Positions 18,011 to 26,953 of a DNA stretch of 64,000 nucleotides are shown piece after piece (the first letter of the stretch is position 1; the number at the start of each line of letters is the position of its first letter). The notes below the pieces were generated by a model. It was not told the DNA's origin. It saw only the letters and a program-made list of their open reading frames with translations, and did no database searches. The DNA comes from Pedobacter sp. ISL-64 (lineage in GTDB: Bacteria; Bacteroidota; Bacteroidia; Sphingobacteriales; Sphingobacteriaceae). The DNA is taken from assembly GCF_018613605.1 (NCBI RefSeq), contig NZ_JAGGPU010000010.1, forward strand, positions 185,946-249,945, given 5' to 3'. The translations under genes were made by a program, and so were the position numbers.

Positions 18011-18745
18011 ATGAAATGGAAATGCGTTGTTATTGATGATGAATTAGAGGCGATCGAGGAAATAACAGAATATATAGCTAATACCCCCGACTTAAAACTT
18101 ATCGAATCATTCAGCAGTCCGCTTGATGCTTTGAACTTTATCAACAAAAATCAGAACATTGATTTTGTATTTATGGATGTTGATATGCCTGATCTAAACG
18201 GAATTGATCTGTCAAAATTAATTAGAGCTAAAGTGCGGCGTTTAATCTTTACCACTAGCCATGCAAAATATGCACTGAATGCCTTCGAAGTGGATGCTGA
18301 CGCTTTTCTTCTTAAGCCATTTAATTATGCCAAGTTTATTTCCGCGATCAGCAAATTTCTCCATAATCATCTGTCATCAGGAAGTGCGGAGGATGATTAT
18401 ATATATGTCAAAAACAAGAACGAGGATTTAAAGTTGGTAAAAGTGAAATTTGAAGATATCGTCGCAATAGAGAGTTTGGCAAATTACGTCCGCATTTATA
18501 CCAATACCATCAAAATAGTTACGCATTTGAAACTTAAAGAAGCGAAAGAAATATTTGGGGAAAAGAATGGCTTTATGCAACTTCACAGAAGTTTTTTGAT
18601 ATCGAAACGCCATATCAATTCCATCGAGGGAAATACGTTGACAATGAGTAATGGAAGTAAATTCACTATCGGAGAAAATTATAGGAAAACGATCAATGAG
18701 TTTTTAAATGATAAAATTTTAAAGTCCGCCACAAATAAACAGTGA
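18011..18745 (+). CDS. LytTR-family response regulator
   Basis: 244 aa. Receiver domain with phospho-acceptor Asp56 (FVFMDVDMPDLNG), acidic pair DDE near the start (residues 9-11), and the switch Lys in LLKPFNY. The C-terminal LytTR DNA-binding domain runs from about 125 to 235 (IVAIESLANYVRIYT, FMQLHRSFLISKRHI). Its kinase partner follows at 18951. Placed beside the lanthipeptide operon, it is the likely controller of that operon (inference). Confidence 0.92.
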   Translation: MKWKCVVIDDELEAIEEITEYIANTPDLKLIESFSSPLDALNFINKNQNIDFVFMDVDMPDLNGIDLSKLIRAKVRRLIFTTSHAKYALNAFEVDADAFLLKPFNYAKFISAISKFLHNHLSSGSAEDDYIYVKNKNEDLKLVKVKFEDIVAIESLANYVRIYTNTIKIVTHLKLKEAKEIFGEKNGFMQLHRSFLISKRHINSIEGNTLTMSNGSKFTIGENYRKTINEFLNDKILKSATNKQ

Positions 18746-18768
18746 TCTGCAGCGGGCTTAAGCATCAA

Positions 18769-18897
18769 TTAAACAAAACTATGACCAGTAACCGTATGCG
18801 TCAGCGTATCAGTTGTCGGGTCTGAAGGGAATTTCTTTTCCCCTTTAATTGATTTGTAAGTAAAAACTGTTTTTTTTTTAAGTTTTGTCGTCTTCAT
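18769..18897 (-). CDS. Candidate 42-aa peptide gene, Thr-rich C-terminus
   Basis: A complete ORF on the strand opposite to the regulator and kinase genes: ATG at 18897, TAA at 18769. The peptide starts MKTTKLKKKTVFTYKSIKGE, is strongly basic over its first 22 residues and ends in a Thr/Ser tail, FPSDPTTDTLTHTVTGHSFV, with Thr at nearly every second position. No Cys. It looks like a leader plus modifiable core, or a secreted signal peptide, but belongs to no family I can name. A -7-like TAAGTTTC lies about 16 bp upstream of the ATG, with TTGAC about 20 bp further. It is shorter than usual gene-calling cut-offs. Confidence 0.5.
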   Translation of the reverse strand: MKTTKLKKKTVFTYKSIKGEKKFPSDPTTDTLTHTVTGHSFV

Positions 18898-18950
18898 AGC
18901 GTTAAATTTTTGGGAAACTTAAATGCATCCTTAAACTAAGTCAACCTGAT

Positions 18951-20075
18951 ATGACGAACAGGGTAGAATATGATATGAAAAGGAATAAATTTGGGATGAT
19001 CCAATTCTTGTGGGAGTGGCTAAGGCATTATAAAATTCACCTGGTATTTTGGGTAATTTATATTATGTATGAATCTGGTCTTACCGGGGTTTTTGCAGGC
19101 AGATTTGGAAAAGCAGAAAATTACATTGTGCATTACACGCTCAACATTTCGCTTTTTTATTTTCACTACTGGATGATGAAAAAATTTGCCAAAAAGCGTT
19201 TTTATATATTAGCAGTTACACTGCAAATCATCGTCGAAATCCTGGTTTATATTCCTTTGTTAGCAATATTAAATCATTTTTTTACTGACTATAATCAGGC
19301 TTCGATAAAAGAATTATTTGGAATAAATGAAAAATTTATAGCAAGCGCTATCTACCGTTCTATCTTTTTTATCATTGTCTCAACGGGTTATTGGTTTTTG
19401 CGGCAATATATAAATGAAAGAAAAAAAGCTGAGGAAATCGAGAGAGATAGGTTGCAACAAATTGTTGAAAAGGAAATCGCTGAAAAAAATCTGTTATTAG
19501 CACAGAATGCGCATTTAAGAGCCCAGGTGAATCCTCATTTTCTTTTTAATACGCTTAGTTTCGTTCACCGGCGAATAAGGAAAAGCGATTCTATTGCGGG
19601 CGATGTAATTGTTGCGCTTACCTCGTTAATGAGGTATGCTGTCGAAACCAGCCAGGATACCGAAAAGGTATTATTGAATGAAGAGTTAACCCAGGTGTAT
19701 GACCTGATCAGTATTCTCAAGACTTTGAAAGGGACAGAATTCAATTTTCAGATCGAGGTGGAATCTGGATTTGAGCATATCATGTTGATTCCTTTATTGC
19801 TGCTTACGATAGTAGAAAATATGTACAAACATGGAGATTTATCAAATGCAAATAACCCAGGAGTACTTAAAATAGCAATATTGAACAACACTTTAATCAT
19901 TACCACTAAGAATTTGATTTCCAAAAAGAAAAAGTCTCTTAGTTTAGGGACCGGACTAACGAACTTACAAAAAAGACTGGCCGACCATAACGGGCTAAAT
20001 GGAAACATGAATTACAAAGAAATCGATAATGAGTTTCTTGTAGATATCATTATTCCAATACAGGAACGTGGTTAG
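18951..20075 (+). CDS. LytS/YehU-type sensor histidine kinase
   Basis: 374 aa. Four membrane segments within residues ~27-150, a short coiled coil (INERKKAEEIERDRLQQIVE) and the His_kinase domain with phospho-acceptor His196 in NPHFLFNTLSFVHRR. The C-terminal ATPase part has LLLLTIVENMYKHG (N box) and GTGLTNLQKRLADH (G box). Family members pair with LytTR regulators such as the one at 18011. No extracellular sensor domain is obvious. A second ATG at 18975 would shorten the protein by 8 residues and has a better A-rich context. Confidence 0.9.
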   Translation: MTNRVEYDMKRNKFGMIQFLWEWLRHYKIHLVFWVIYIMYESGLTGVFAGRFGKAENYIVHYTLNISLFYFHYWMMKKFAKKRFYILAVTLQIIVEILVYIPLLAILNHFFTDYNQASIKELFGINEKFIASAIYRSIFFIIVSTGYWFLRQYINERKKAEEIERDRLQQIVEKEIAEKNLLLAQNAHLRAQVNPHFLFNTLSFVHRRIRKSDSIAGDVIVALTSLMRYAVETSQDTEKVLLNEELTQVYDLISILKTLKGTEFNFQIEVESGFEHIMLIPLLLLTIVENMYKHGDLSNANNPGVLKIAILNNTLIITTKNLISKKKKSLSLGTGLTNLQKRLADHNGLNGNMNYKEIDNEFLVDIIIPIQERG

Positions 20076-20262
20076 CAATGCAGTGCGTTTAAATCACTCC
20101 ATCATCGATAAAGTGGTAATATCTGTAAGCAATACGATTATATGCTCATAAACCGCTACTCCCAATATTTCTGTTGAATGAGCAGACAGTGGCTATCTGG
20201 CTGAAAAATATGACGGTTATGAAAAAGAATTGATCATTGAGATGTAAACGTTTCTTTGCATG

Positions 20263-20865
20263 CTACTTTCGCTTAGCGGTAACATAAATGTTTATTTTAT
20301 GTAAGGGATTACCATTGTCGCTATCATCAAACTTATAATGGTTGGCAAGGATAGTAGACATATAAATTTTGGTTCCGTCTTTGGTTGTCCATGAATCAGA
20401 TCTTCTCAAGCCTCTGTTGGTGTCAATTTTCGCCAAATCAGTCAGATCGTCCTTAGCTTCTGATGCACCGAAGCGGGCAGTGAGTTCCTTTAATACAAGG
20501 TTATATTTTTCAATCAGGGCTTTATCAAATTCGATGGACTGGGCGGCCGGCTTTCCTTCTTCAAAATTCCTGGGATCCCAGCTGTATTGGATTTCGTGAA
20601 TAACAGAGTCTTTTTTTGTAAAAATATAATTTATAGTGAGATCGGGAATGCCTTTTTGTGCCCTCCTGTATAGTATTGGCATTTCCATCCCGCCAGGAAT
20701 AATGATATCGCCTCCTTTTTGATAAACCTTGCCTTTGAGTTTAGTTTCCAGCCGGATAAAGTCACTCATTTTTTTACCTGTTATGTCGGTATTAATCTCT
20801 TGTGAAAAAGCAATTGTAATTTGAGAAAGCGACAGGATCAGCATTGCGAAGAATAGTTTTTTCAT
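20263..20865 (-). CDS. Secreted hypothetical protein
   Basis: 200 aa with a clear signal peptide (MKKLFFAMLILSLSQITIAF, cleavage near AFSQE). The mature part is mixed alpha/beta, rich in Lys and Asp, with no motif I recognise (YRRAQKGIPDLTINYIFTKK; RRSDSWTTKDGTKIYMSTIL). It may be a periplasmic or surface protein. Convergent with the kinase gene. Upstream lies the decayed frame 20896-21138. Confidence 0.7.
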   Translation of the reverse strand: MKKLFFAMLILSLSQITIAFSQEINTDITGKKMSDFIRLETKLKGKVYQKGGDIIIPGGMEMPILYRRAQKGIPDLTINYIFTKKDSVIHEIQYSWDPRNFEEGKPAAQSIEFDKALIEKYNLVLKELTARFGASEAKDDLTDLAKIDTNRGLRRSDSWTTKDGTKIYMSTILANHYKFDDSDNGNPLHKINIYVTAKRK

Positions 20866-20895
20866 GATGGGACAAGATATTGAAAATTCTTCTTT

Positions 20896-21138
20896 TTAAG
20901 AATAAGGCGATAAATGTTTACGCAAATGCTTTTTGTAGCTGCCTGGACATCCTGCCTCTATTCTACGCTGACGCGTAGCTGGAAAGTTTTCTGATCTGCT
21001 AAAAAACCGCTCAACTAACCGGAAGTCCTGTGTTACAATTTCGGTATTTTCCTTTAGCACTTTATCTAAAGGAGTGTTTTCTGATAAGAAGTTTTCAGGC
21101 CGCTGGCAAGCAGAATAGCTAGATTTGCTTAAATCTGG
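20896..21138 (-). pseudogene. Truncated open frame abutting the right repeat copy
   Basis: A leftward frame stays open for 80 codons without a credible start. Its first ~11 codons lie inside the repeat (SKSSYSAC, read in the same frame as the sulfatase remnant at the other copy). It then runs through unique sequence such as TQDFRLVERFFSRSENFPAT and RRIEAGCPGSYKK to a TAA at 20896. It looks like the 3' end of a gene cut by the repeat boundary. The family was not recognised and chance openness cannot be excluded. Confidence 0.4.
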
Positions 21139-21902
21139 CTAGAGCATCTGCAAGTTTCGTCTAGAAATTACAGGCGTTGGTCTAGTGATTACCAACGCTG
21201 GTATAATACCGGGTTTTTGCCTGCAACGTTTGGTGTATGGCTGCGTCTTAATAACAAACAATAGCAAAAACCTAAAATATAAAAGATATGAAAACCTTGG
21301 CAAAAACATTATTCGCAGCAGCATTAACAGCAGTAGTATTTACTTCATCAGCGATGGCAACTTTTGCCGCTGAGCCAGTTAAAGCAGAAACAAAAACTTC
21401 TTCATTATCAAAATTCAACAGGATCTGGGTGAGCGGGAATGTGAAGATCATCTTAACACAAGGTGAAAAGCAAAATGTAGAAGGCATGAGCAACTACGAC
21501 GCTGCAAAAACCTCCGTATCAACTGATGGACAAACCTTATTTATCAATTCATTGGAAACAAGTCAGGTAACGCTGAATATTACCGTAAAAGATTTAGAAA
21601 GAATTGAAGCTTATGGCCAATCGGTTGTGGTAACCAGCAATAATTTTGATGTAAAATACCTTCAGTTATTTTTGGGTCAAAGTGCTACAGCGAGAATTAA
21701 AACAACAGCAGGAAGTTTATATACAATCGTTAAGGATGATGCGGTATTAAAATTAAATGGTACTGCTGATCAAAGTACAATGATCGCAAGCAACATGAAA
21801 AATGTGAAATTAGCTGACTTTGCCAGTCTTAAATCAGCATCATACGCTTCTCAGGCGATCATGGATGCCGAACAAAACGCAATGAATTTAGCAAAATAGA
21901 AA
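21104..21902 (+). repeat. Long direct repeat, right copy (~800 bp)
   Basis: Near-identical to 528-1327 and in the same orientation, 20,576 bp away. The shared block starts at TGGCAAGCAGAATAGC in both copies. The left-end inverted repeat is at 21117-21140 with loop GCTT. Being direct, the two copies could recombine and delete the whole segment between them. Confidence 0.95.
21288..21899 (+). CDS. Secreted GIN-domain-like protein (DUF2807-type), copy 2
   Basis: 203 aa paralogue of the gene at 713-1324. Differences are Pro29 for Ser, Val122 for Leu, and a tail SQAIMDAEQNAMNLAK in place of SEAIMAAEQNAMVLAK. Signal peptide and beta-rich body are unchanged. The shared leader of ~185 bp means both copies should be expressed from the same kind of promoter. 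The substitutions are few and keep the frame, so both genes look functional. Confidence 0.8.
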   Translation: MKTLAKTLFAAALTAVVFTSSAMATFAAEPVKAETKTSSLSKFNRIWVSGNVKIILTQGEKQNVEGMSNYDAAKTSVSTDGQTLFINSLETSQVTLNITVKDLERIEAYGQSVVVTSNNFDVKYLQLFLGQSATARIKTTAGSLYTIVKDDAVLKLNGTADQSTMIASNMKNVKLADFASLKSASYASQAIMDAEQNAMNLAK

Positions 21903-21921
21903 TATCAATCAGATAAGCTAA

Positions 21922-21946
21922 AGCTGCCCTTGGGTGGCTTTTTTTG
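21922..21946 (+). terminator. Intrinsic terminator after GIN-like gene copy 2
   Basis: AGCTGCCC (21922-21929) pairs with GGGTGGCT (21932-21939, two G-T pairs) and is followed by T7. It is recognisably related to the hairpin at 1349-1376 but more diverged than the genes. Confidence 0.7.
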
Positions 21947-22127
21947 TTTAAAGGTTAATGTGGTGCGAAACATATTGATTCCAAGTCTTTGCCATGGACA
22001 TGGGTCGTTTTTTATGGCTACGCAGAAATATTGCTTTTGGCCTGGTAATTATTATTTTTGGTTCAGTGCAACGTTCCGAAGCTTCCGGGCGTCTTTGTTT
22101 TAAGCCTTAACCTTAAACTAATTGAAA

Positions 22128-23714
22128 ATGAAACGTCCTATTCTATTCTTAAATCTTTTTTCGGTATCCATTTCATTTTCCAAAAAGGGGCTGAAAGTTG
22201 TTAAGGCAACTTCAAACAGTGTTAATATCAAGGATGATAGTCTTAAGGGAGCCAATCAGAAACCCTATAAATTAACCGCCTGCCTGATTTTGTTTTTTGC
22301 AATTTTCATTTTTAACAATAGCCTTGCCCAATCCACCGTGCAGGAGCGGATCAGGCAGGTTGAAAACGGGCTTACGGAGAACATCCAGACCGGCGATTCC
22401 GCTCCTTCGAATTTGCAGGAACGGATGAAACATTTTAAGGTGCAAGGACTCAGCATTGCCGTGATTAAGGATTATAAGGTCGACTTTGCAAAGGGTTATG
22501 GGTTTGCTGATGCAGCACATAAAATTCCGGTAAGCGATAAAACGCTTTTTCAGGCGGCATCCATCAGTAAATCGCTGAACAGCCTGGCTATCTTGAAGCT
22601 CTTTAAGGACCGGAATCTCGATTTATATGCAGATATCAATAATTACCTCAAAAGCTGGAAATTCCCTTACGATTCGATTTCTAAGGGAAAGAAAATCAGT
22701 ACGGCAAATCTGCTCAGCCATACCGCAGGGTTGAATGTGCATGGCTTTGGAGGCTATGAGGTGGGTAAGCCGCTACCATCGGTCGGCCAGATTTTAAACG
22801 GCGAATCGCCAGCCAATTCAGATGCGGTACGTTCACTTTTCGCTCCTGGAACCCGTCAGGAATATTCCGGAGGGGGAATAACGATTTCCCAGCTGATACT
22901 CACCGATATTACGGGACAACGGTACGAAACCTATTTAACAGAGCAGGTACTAAAGCCCTTGGGGATGCTCAGCAGCACTTTTGCGCAGCCACCCCTGGGT
23001 ATCAGGCAAGAATTGTTATCTGCAGGATTCGACGGGGATGGAAAAGAGGTGAAAGGCAAATATCATATTTATCCGGAGCAGGCTGCTGCGGGTTTATGGA
23101 CAAATCCCAGGGATCTAGCCAAATATATCATCGAGACCCAGCTGGCCTACCAGGGTAAATCGGCAAAGGTTCTTGATCAACAGGATACAAAGCTACGCCT
23201 CAGTCCGTACATGAATAACAATGGCGCTGCATTGGGCGTTTTTGTGGAGAATTACGATGGGACAAAGTACTTTGGCCATGGCGCCGGCAATGCCGGATTT
23301 ACTGGCGGATACTATGGCAGTTTTGAGGGTGGAAATGGTTTAATCATTATGGTAAATTCAGATAACGGAGAAATTGTTCAGGAACTGATCAACAGCATTT
23401 CTACCGTATATGGTTTTAAGGGTTTAAGCAAAACCAGAAAGGTTAAGCTTGCTGAAGTTCCTGAGCAGGATCTAAATAGTTATCTGGGTAATTACCAGCT
23501 AACTCCCGAACTTGTACTTACAGTAAGCCGTGAGGGTAAAAAGGTTTTTGTACAGGCAACCGGGCAGCCCAGGATAGAGGCCTTTGCAGAAAGTACTAAC
23601 AAGTTTTTTTTTAAAACGATCCAGGCAAGTATGGAATTTGTAAAAGATGATAGTGGGTTAATAAAAGAGATGATTTTTATACAGGGCCGGACCATTCACG
23701 CGAAGAAATTGTAA
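22128..23714 (+). CDS. Serine beta-lactamase-like hydrolase (class C / esterase family)
   Basis: 528 aa from the ATG at 22128 (a TTG six bases upstream is less likely). Active-site motifs are S145-x-x-K148 (SISK), Y246-S247 (EYSGGG) and a C-terminal HGAGNAG in place of KTG, typical of the beta-lactamase/penicillin-binding-like serine hydrolases rather than true resistance enzymes. A ~120-residue C-terminal domain follows. The hydrophobic export segment (LTACLILFFAIFIFNNSLAQ) begins only at about residue 49, giving an unusually long N-terminal extension. Likely periplasmic peptidase or esterase; the substrate is unknown. Confidence 0.85.
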   Translation: MKRPILFLNLFSVSISFSKKGLKVVKATSNSVNIKDDSLKGANQKPYKLTACLILFFAIFIFNNSLAQSTVQERIRQVENGLTENIQTGDSAPSNLQERMKHFKVQGLSIAVIKDYKVDFAKGYGFADAAHKIPVSDKTLFQAASISKSLNSLAILKLFKDRNLDLYADINNYLKSWKFPYDSISKGKKISTANLLSHTAGLNVHGFGGYEVGKPLPSVGQILNGESPANSDAVRSLFAPGTRQEYSGGGITISQLILTDITGQRYETYLTEQVLKPLGMLSSTFAQPPLGIRQELLSAGFDGDGKEVKGKYHIYPEQAAAGLWTNPRDLAKYIIETQLAYQGKSAKVLDQQDTKLRLSPYMNNNGAALGVFVENYDGTKYFGHGAGNAGFTGGYYGSFEGGNGLIIMVNSDNGEIVQELINSISTVYGFKGLSKTRKVKLAEVPEQDLNSYLGNYQLTPELVLTVSREGKKVFVQATGQPRIEAFAESTNKFFFKTIQASMEFVKDDSGLIKEMIFIQGRTIHAKKL

Positions 23715-24103
23715 TTTCTAACGCCCACAATTTCTGAAAAGCGCACATTATTTTAAAATATCAAAACCTGCTAAAATGACTGGAACGATCCAAACAATCT
23801 TATAGTAAAACTGTGTGCTAAAGGTATTGAATTAAAGATGCAGAAAAAAGAAGAAGCAATGATGCGATTTGCCCAAACGTGGAAAGAAACTAAGGTTTTC
23901 GGTTAAGGATCAAGTAATGGATGATGTATTAGAGATTAAGCCTAGGATTTAACCTATTTATCAATACATCGTCTACTCCTGATGGTTCGTTAGCGTATGG
24001 CCATGGCCATCCTGCATTGCCCATTAAAACAACCTCCTCTGAAATCAATGATTTTATACTATTTATCTAAATCGCAGAATATGAACTTTGTTTAAAAAAC
24101 AAT
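23715..24103. other. Gene-poor gap with possible gene remnants
   Basis: 389 bases without a convincing gene. On the plus strand a 22-codon ORF (starting MQKKEEAMMRFAQTW, near 23839) looks like the first part of a lost gene. On the minus strand a frame ending at 23929 reads VVLMGNAGWPWPYANEPSG and is open for about 45 codons. Both look like decayed coding sequence. No promoter or hairpin stood out. Confidence 0.35.
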
Positions 24104-25096
24104 ATGAAATTGATACACACAGCTTTGTTGGTCGTTGCCATACAGGCACTGGCATCGGTACCCAACAAGGCACTCAAAAATGCGACAATGAATATAAAGT
24201 CAAAAATGGAGAAAAAAGCGGATACTCCGCAAAGCAACCTTCGCCTTGCAAAGAAGTATGAATTCATCCGGGGACTTAAAATGGCTTACTATGATAAGGG
24301 TGAAGGCAACCCTATTGTCTTTCTTCATGGAAATCCTACATCAAGTTATATTTGGCGAAATATTATACCCCATCTTCAGCACTCGGGCCGCTGCATTGCT
24401 CCAGACCTGATGGGTATGGGCGACTCTGATAAATTTACAGATCCAGCAGGCCATACCTTCATGAATAATGAAAAATACCTGGAGATACTTTTCGCCCGTC
24501 TCGGCATCCGAAAGAACATTACTTTTGTTGTGCATGACTGGGGGGCGCCATTGGTCTTCTATTGGGCAAGGAATCATCCTAATGCCGTAAAAGGAATTGT
24601 TTATATGGAAGCCCTAACACGCCCACGTTCATGGAGTGAGGTGCCAGAAGTAGCTCGGGAAACTTTTCAAAAACTCAGGGTAGAGGAAGGCGAGAAAATG
24701 GTGCTCATTAACAACTCCTTTATCGAGTTTAATTTGCCAAGAACCGTATTGCGTACCCTCTCGAAAGAGGAAATGACGGAATATCGGCGCCCATTTACCC
24801 AGCCAGGTGAAGGCAGGCGGGCAATGCTCAGCTGGGCACGTCAGCTGCCTATAGGCGGCACGCCAGCTGAAATTATTAATATCATCAATGAAAATAGTAA
24901 TTGGCTCGCTAAAAGTAGTATTCCTAAATTATTTATTGAGGCAACTCCTGGTACTTTGGCTAAGGTCGAAAAAGAAGCTTGTATGCTTTGGCCGAACCAA
25001 ACCCACCTAATTGTTAAGGGGCATCACAATTTACAGGAAGATTCTGCAGAAGAAATTGGCACGGCTATTTCGAATTGGTTGCGCCTTCTCCGATAA
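24104..25096 (+). CDS. Haloalkane dehalogenase-type alpha/beta hydrolase
   Basis: 330 aa. HGNPTSSYIWRN (75-86) is the oxyanion/halide-binding loop of haloalkane dehalogenases. The nucleophile is Asp145 in VVHDWGAPL with halide-binding Trp146, Glu169 (YMEA) fits the catalytic acid and His308 (GHHNLQED) the base. These enzymes hydrolyse the carbon-halogen bond of haloalkanes to an alcohol. The first ~35 residues are an added hydrophobic segment (LLVVAIQALASVP) that could export the protein to the periplasm, as in some dehalogenases. An AraC regulator follows after 16 bp. Confidence 0.85.
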   Translation: MKLIHTALLVVAIQALASVPNKALKNATMNIKSKMEKKADTPQSNLRLAKKYEFIRGLKMAYYDKGEGNPIVFLHGNPTSSYIWRNIIPHLQHSGRCIAPDLMGMGDSDKFTDPAGHTFMNNEKYLEILFARLGIRKNITFVVHDWGAPLVFYWARNHPNAVKGIVYMEALTRPRSWSEVPEVARETFQKLRVEEGEKMVLINNSFIEFNLPRTVLRTLSKEEMTEYRRPFTQPGEGRRAMLSWARQLPIGGTPAEIINIINENSNWLAKSSIPKLFIEATPGTLAKVEKEACMLWPNQTHLIVKGHHNLQEDSAEEIGTAISNWLRLLR

Positions 25097-25112
25097 ATTA
25101 GTAAATTTAGGT

Positions 25113-25886
25113 ATGCAAATATTTGAACCTGCACCGTGTTTACTTCCATACATTAAAACTTTTATGGTTGTAGAAAGCAATAACAGTATGGTAAACCGGT
25201 TGTTGCCTGATACCACTGTGGTTGCTGCATTTCGTTTGCGGGGACAGGTACAATTTAATAACCAGTTGGGAAATACCCTGTTACCCATATTTTCTATATC
25301 GGGTCTGAGAAAGTCCTACAAAATGGCCGAGTATGGCAAAAACAGTGCAAATATACTTGTTCATTTTAAAGAAGGTGGAGCCAATGCTTTTTTAGATTTG
25401 CCCTTACATGAATTGTTTGAATCCAACGTCGAATTAGCGCACTTTTTTCCTCCTTCCGAATTGAGGGCCTTAGAGGATCAAATAGCGTTACGGGAACCGA
25501 TTCAGGCGAAAGTAAGCCTGGTACAGAATTTTTTTATTTCACAACTGCGTCATAACCACCCCGATCGATTAATTGCCAATGCTATAGAAAAAATTAAGAT
25601 GGCAAATGGAACAATTAGCGTTAAGGATTTGTCGAAAAACCTTTACATCAGTATAGATGCGTTTGAGAAACGATTTAGGAAAACTGTAGGGGCAACCCCG
25701 AAACAATTTTCGGATATTGTTCGCATGAAATCTCTAATAACCCAGGCACACGCTAACCGCAGCTTTTTTAACACTGCATTGAACGCCGGCTTTTTCGATC
25801 AATCACACTTTATAAGAAACTTCAAAGCATTTTCGGGGCAAACGCCCAAGGAGTTTTTGAGTACGGTATCCGGGCCTGTTAAGTAA
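25113..25886 (+). CDS. AraC-family transcriptional regulator
   Basis: 257 aa from the ATG at 25113, which lies just after the dehalogenase stop; the longer open frame overlapping that gene is unlikely to be translated. An N-terminal ligand domain (MQIFEPAPCLLPYIKTFMVV, DUF6597-like) is followed by a C-terminal double helix-turn-helix: ISVKDLSKNLYISIDAFEKR, VGATPKQFSDIVR, then ALNAGFFDQSHFIRNFKAFS and GQTPKEF. It probably regulates the adjacent dehalogenase. Confidence 0.88.
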   Translation: MQIFEPAPCLLPYIKTFMVVESNNSMVNRLLPDTTVVAAFRLRGQVQFNNQLGNTLLPIFSISGLRKSYKMAEYGKNSANILVHFKEGGANAFLDLPLHELFESNVELAHFFPPSELRALEDQIALREPIQAKVSLVQNFFISQLRHNHPDRLIANAIEKIKMANGTISVKDLSKNLYISIDAFEKRFRKTVGATPKQFSDIVRMKSLITQAHANRSFFNTALNAGFFDQSHFIRNFKAFSGQTPKEFLSTVSGPVK

Positions 25887-26158
25887 ATCGATAATAACAC
25901 TACCGCGTATTGAAGACACAATGCAAATGTAGCGGTTCCGACAACCAACACGGCAACCGATTTCATTATCATGATAGCTTACTTACTTATGTAACAGAGT
26001 TCGATCGATTTAGTGTTGCCTAGGGCGAGTGTCACATTATATCCATCGGGCGAGCTCATCAGCAACTAAAAATTCTGAAGTGATACCCGTATTTGTTCTA
26101 TTTAATAATATAATCTGTCTTAAAAATTTATTGGGTTTTGTCAACAAGAAATAGTGCA

Positions 26159-26686
26159 CTATTTTGCCAAAGCATGCCTAGTTTCCCGCCATGCCCAAGG
26201 TGCTACCGCGTCGGCTTTTTGCCATAAACCTATTTTATTTTTCCTAGCGGTGATTTCTAACTGCGCATACAGCGGATCGCTGGAATATTTTTTAAAATGC
26301 CAGGCCATACCCTGTTTAATCATTTCCTGGTTCACCACTTGTTTGTTATGGTTAATCACTACAGCAATTAATCTTTTATAGCGGTCGTATTTCTGGCCTT
26401 GTATACTCACCATTTGCCCAAAACACAAATCAGAGAGTGCTTTTTTAGCATGATTGCCAAAAGGTTGCGACCCTCTTTTCTCAGGACAATCGATATGGGC
26501 CAAGCGGATTTTAATGGGTTGGTTTTGGTATAATACCTCCATGGTATCGCCATCCATAATGCGGATTACTTTGGCGGTAAAAATAAGATGGTTGTAGTTT
26601 ATTAGTGGTTTGCTTTCGCCTGGCGGAATGAAACAAGCCTGGAGCGTTAACAATAAAACCAATAAACTTACTTTTCCCAACCGCAT
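26159..26686 (-). CDS. Thermonuclease-family (SNase) lipoprotein
   Basis: 175 aa. A lipobox LQAC (about residues 15-18) suggests a surface or periplasmic lipoprotein. The staphylococcal-nuclease fold is clear: VIRIMDGDTMEVLY, IRLAHIDCPE (catalytic Arg and Glu), KYDRYKRLIAVV (second Arg) and GMAWHFKKYSSDPLYAQLE. It should cleave DNA/RNA in a Ca-dependent way. It overlaps the end of the upstream 69-aa gene by 19 bp. Confidence 0.92.
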   Translation of the reverse strand: MRLGKVSLLVLLLTLQACFIPPGESKPLINYNHLIFTAKVIRIMDGDTMEVLYQNQPIKIRLAHIDCPEKRGSQPFGNHAKKALSDLCFGQMVSIQGQKYDRYKRLIAVVINHNKQVVNQEMIKQGMAWHFKKYSSDPLYAQLEITARKNKIGLWQKADAVAPWAWRETRHALAK

Positions 26687-26877
26687 AATGTTTTTCCGTC
26701 TTTTTTGGCTTTTTCTATTTCCTCCTTTATAATTTTATACGTGCAATTGCTTAAACCGCGGCAATTGGAGGTATAGTGGTATTTTTTAGCGCCAGGACCG
26801 TTGCAAATGTACACGGTTGCATTTTCTTTACAAGTAATGTTGATAAAGAAAAAAAGGAGTAAGGAGAGCGTTTTCAT
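26668..26877 (-). CDS. Small Cys-containing lipoprotein next to the nuclease
   Basis: 69 aa with a lipoprotein-like N-terminus (LLLFFFINITC) and a conserved-looking Cys pattern: VYICNGPGAKKYHYTSNCRG, then LSNCTYKIIKEE and a terminal LCGW. Proteins of this kind are found beside SNase genes in Bacteroidota. Function is unknown. It overlaps and precedes the nuclease gene, so the two are coupled. The Cys/His spacing recalls the separate protein at 30196-30402. Confidence 0.7.
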   Translation of the reverse strand: MKTLSLLLFFFINITCKENATVYICNGPGAKKYHYTSNCRGLSNCTYKIIKEEIEKAKKDGKTLCGWEK

Positions 26878-26953
26878 GATTGAGGGATTGATTATGAAAA
26901 AGATGAAAGATTAACATCTGTGTATAAGTAGAATATGGTAAATGTAGAAATAA

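Noticed and set aside
20093..20245. Short frame reading GYLAEKYDGYEKELIIEM after the kinase gene
   Set aside because: Only ~20 codons and bounded by a stop; too short to call a gene or remnant.
22128..23714. Beta-lactam resistance gene
   Set aside because: The SxxK/YSG/HGAG set fits the broad serine hydrolase family; nothing shows a true class C beta-lactamase.
23839..23907. 22-codon ORF resembling an IS accessory protein
   Set aside because: Too short and no neighbouring IS genes or terminal repeats; left as possible debris.
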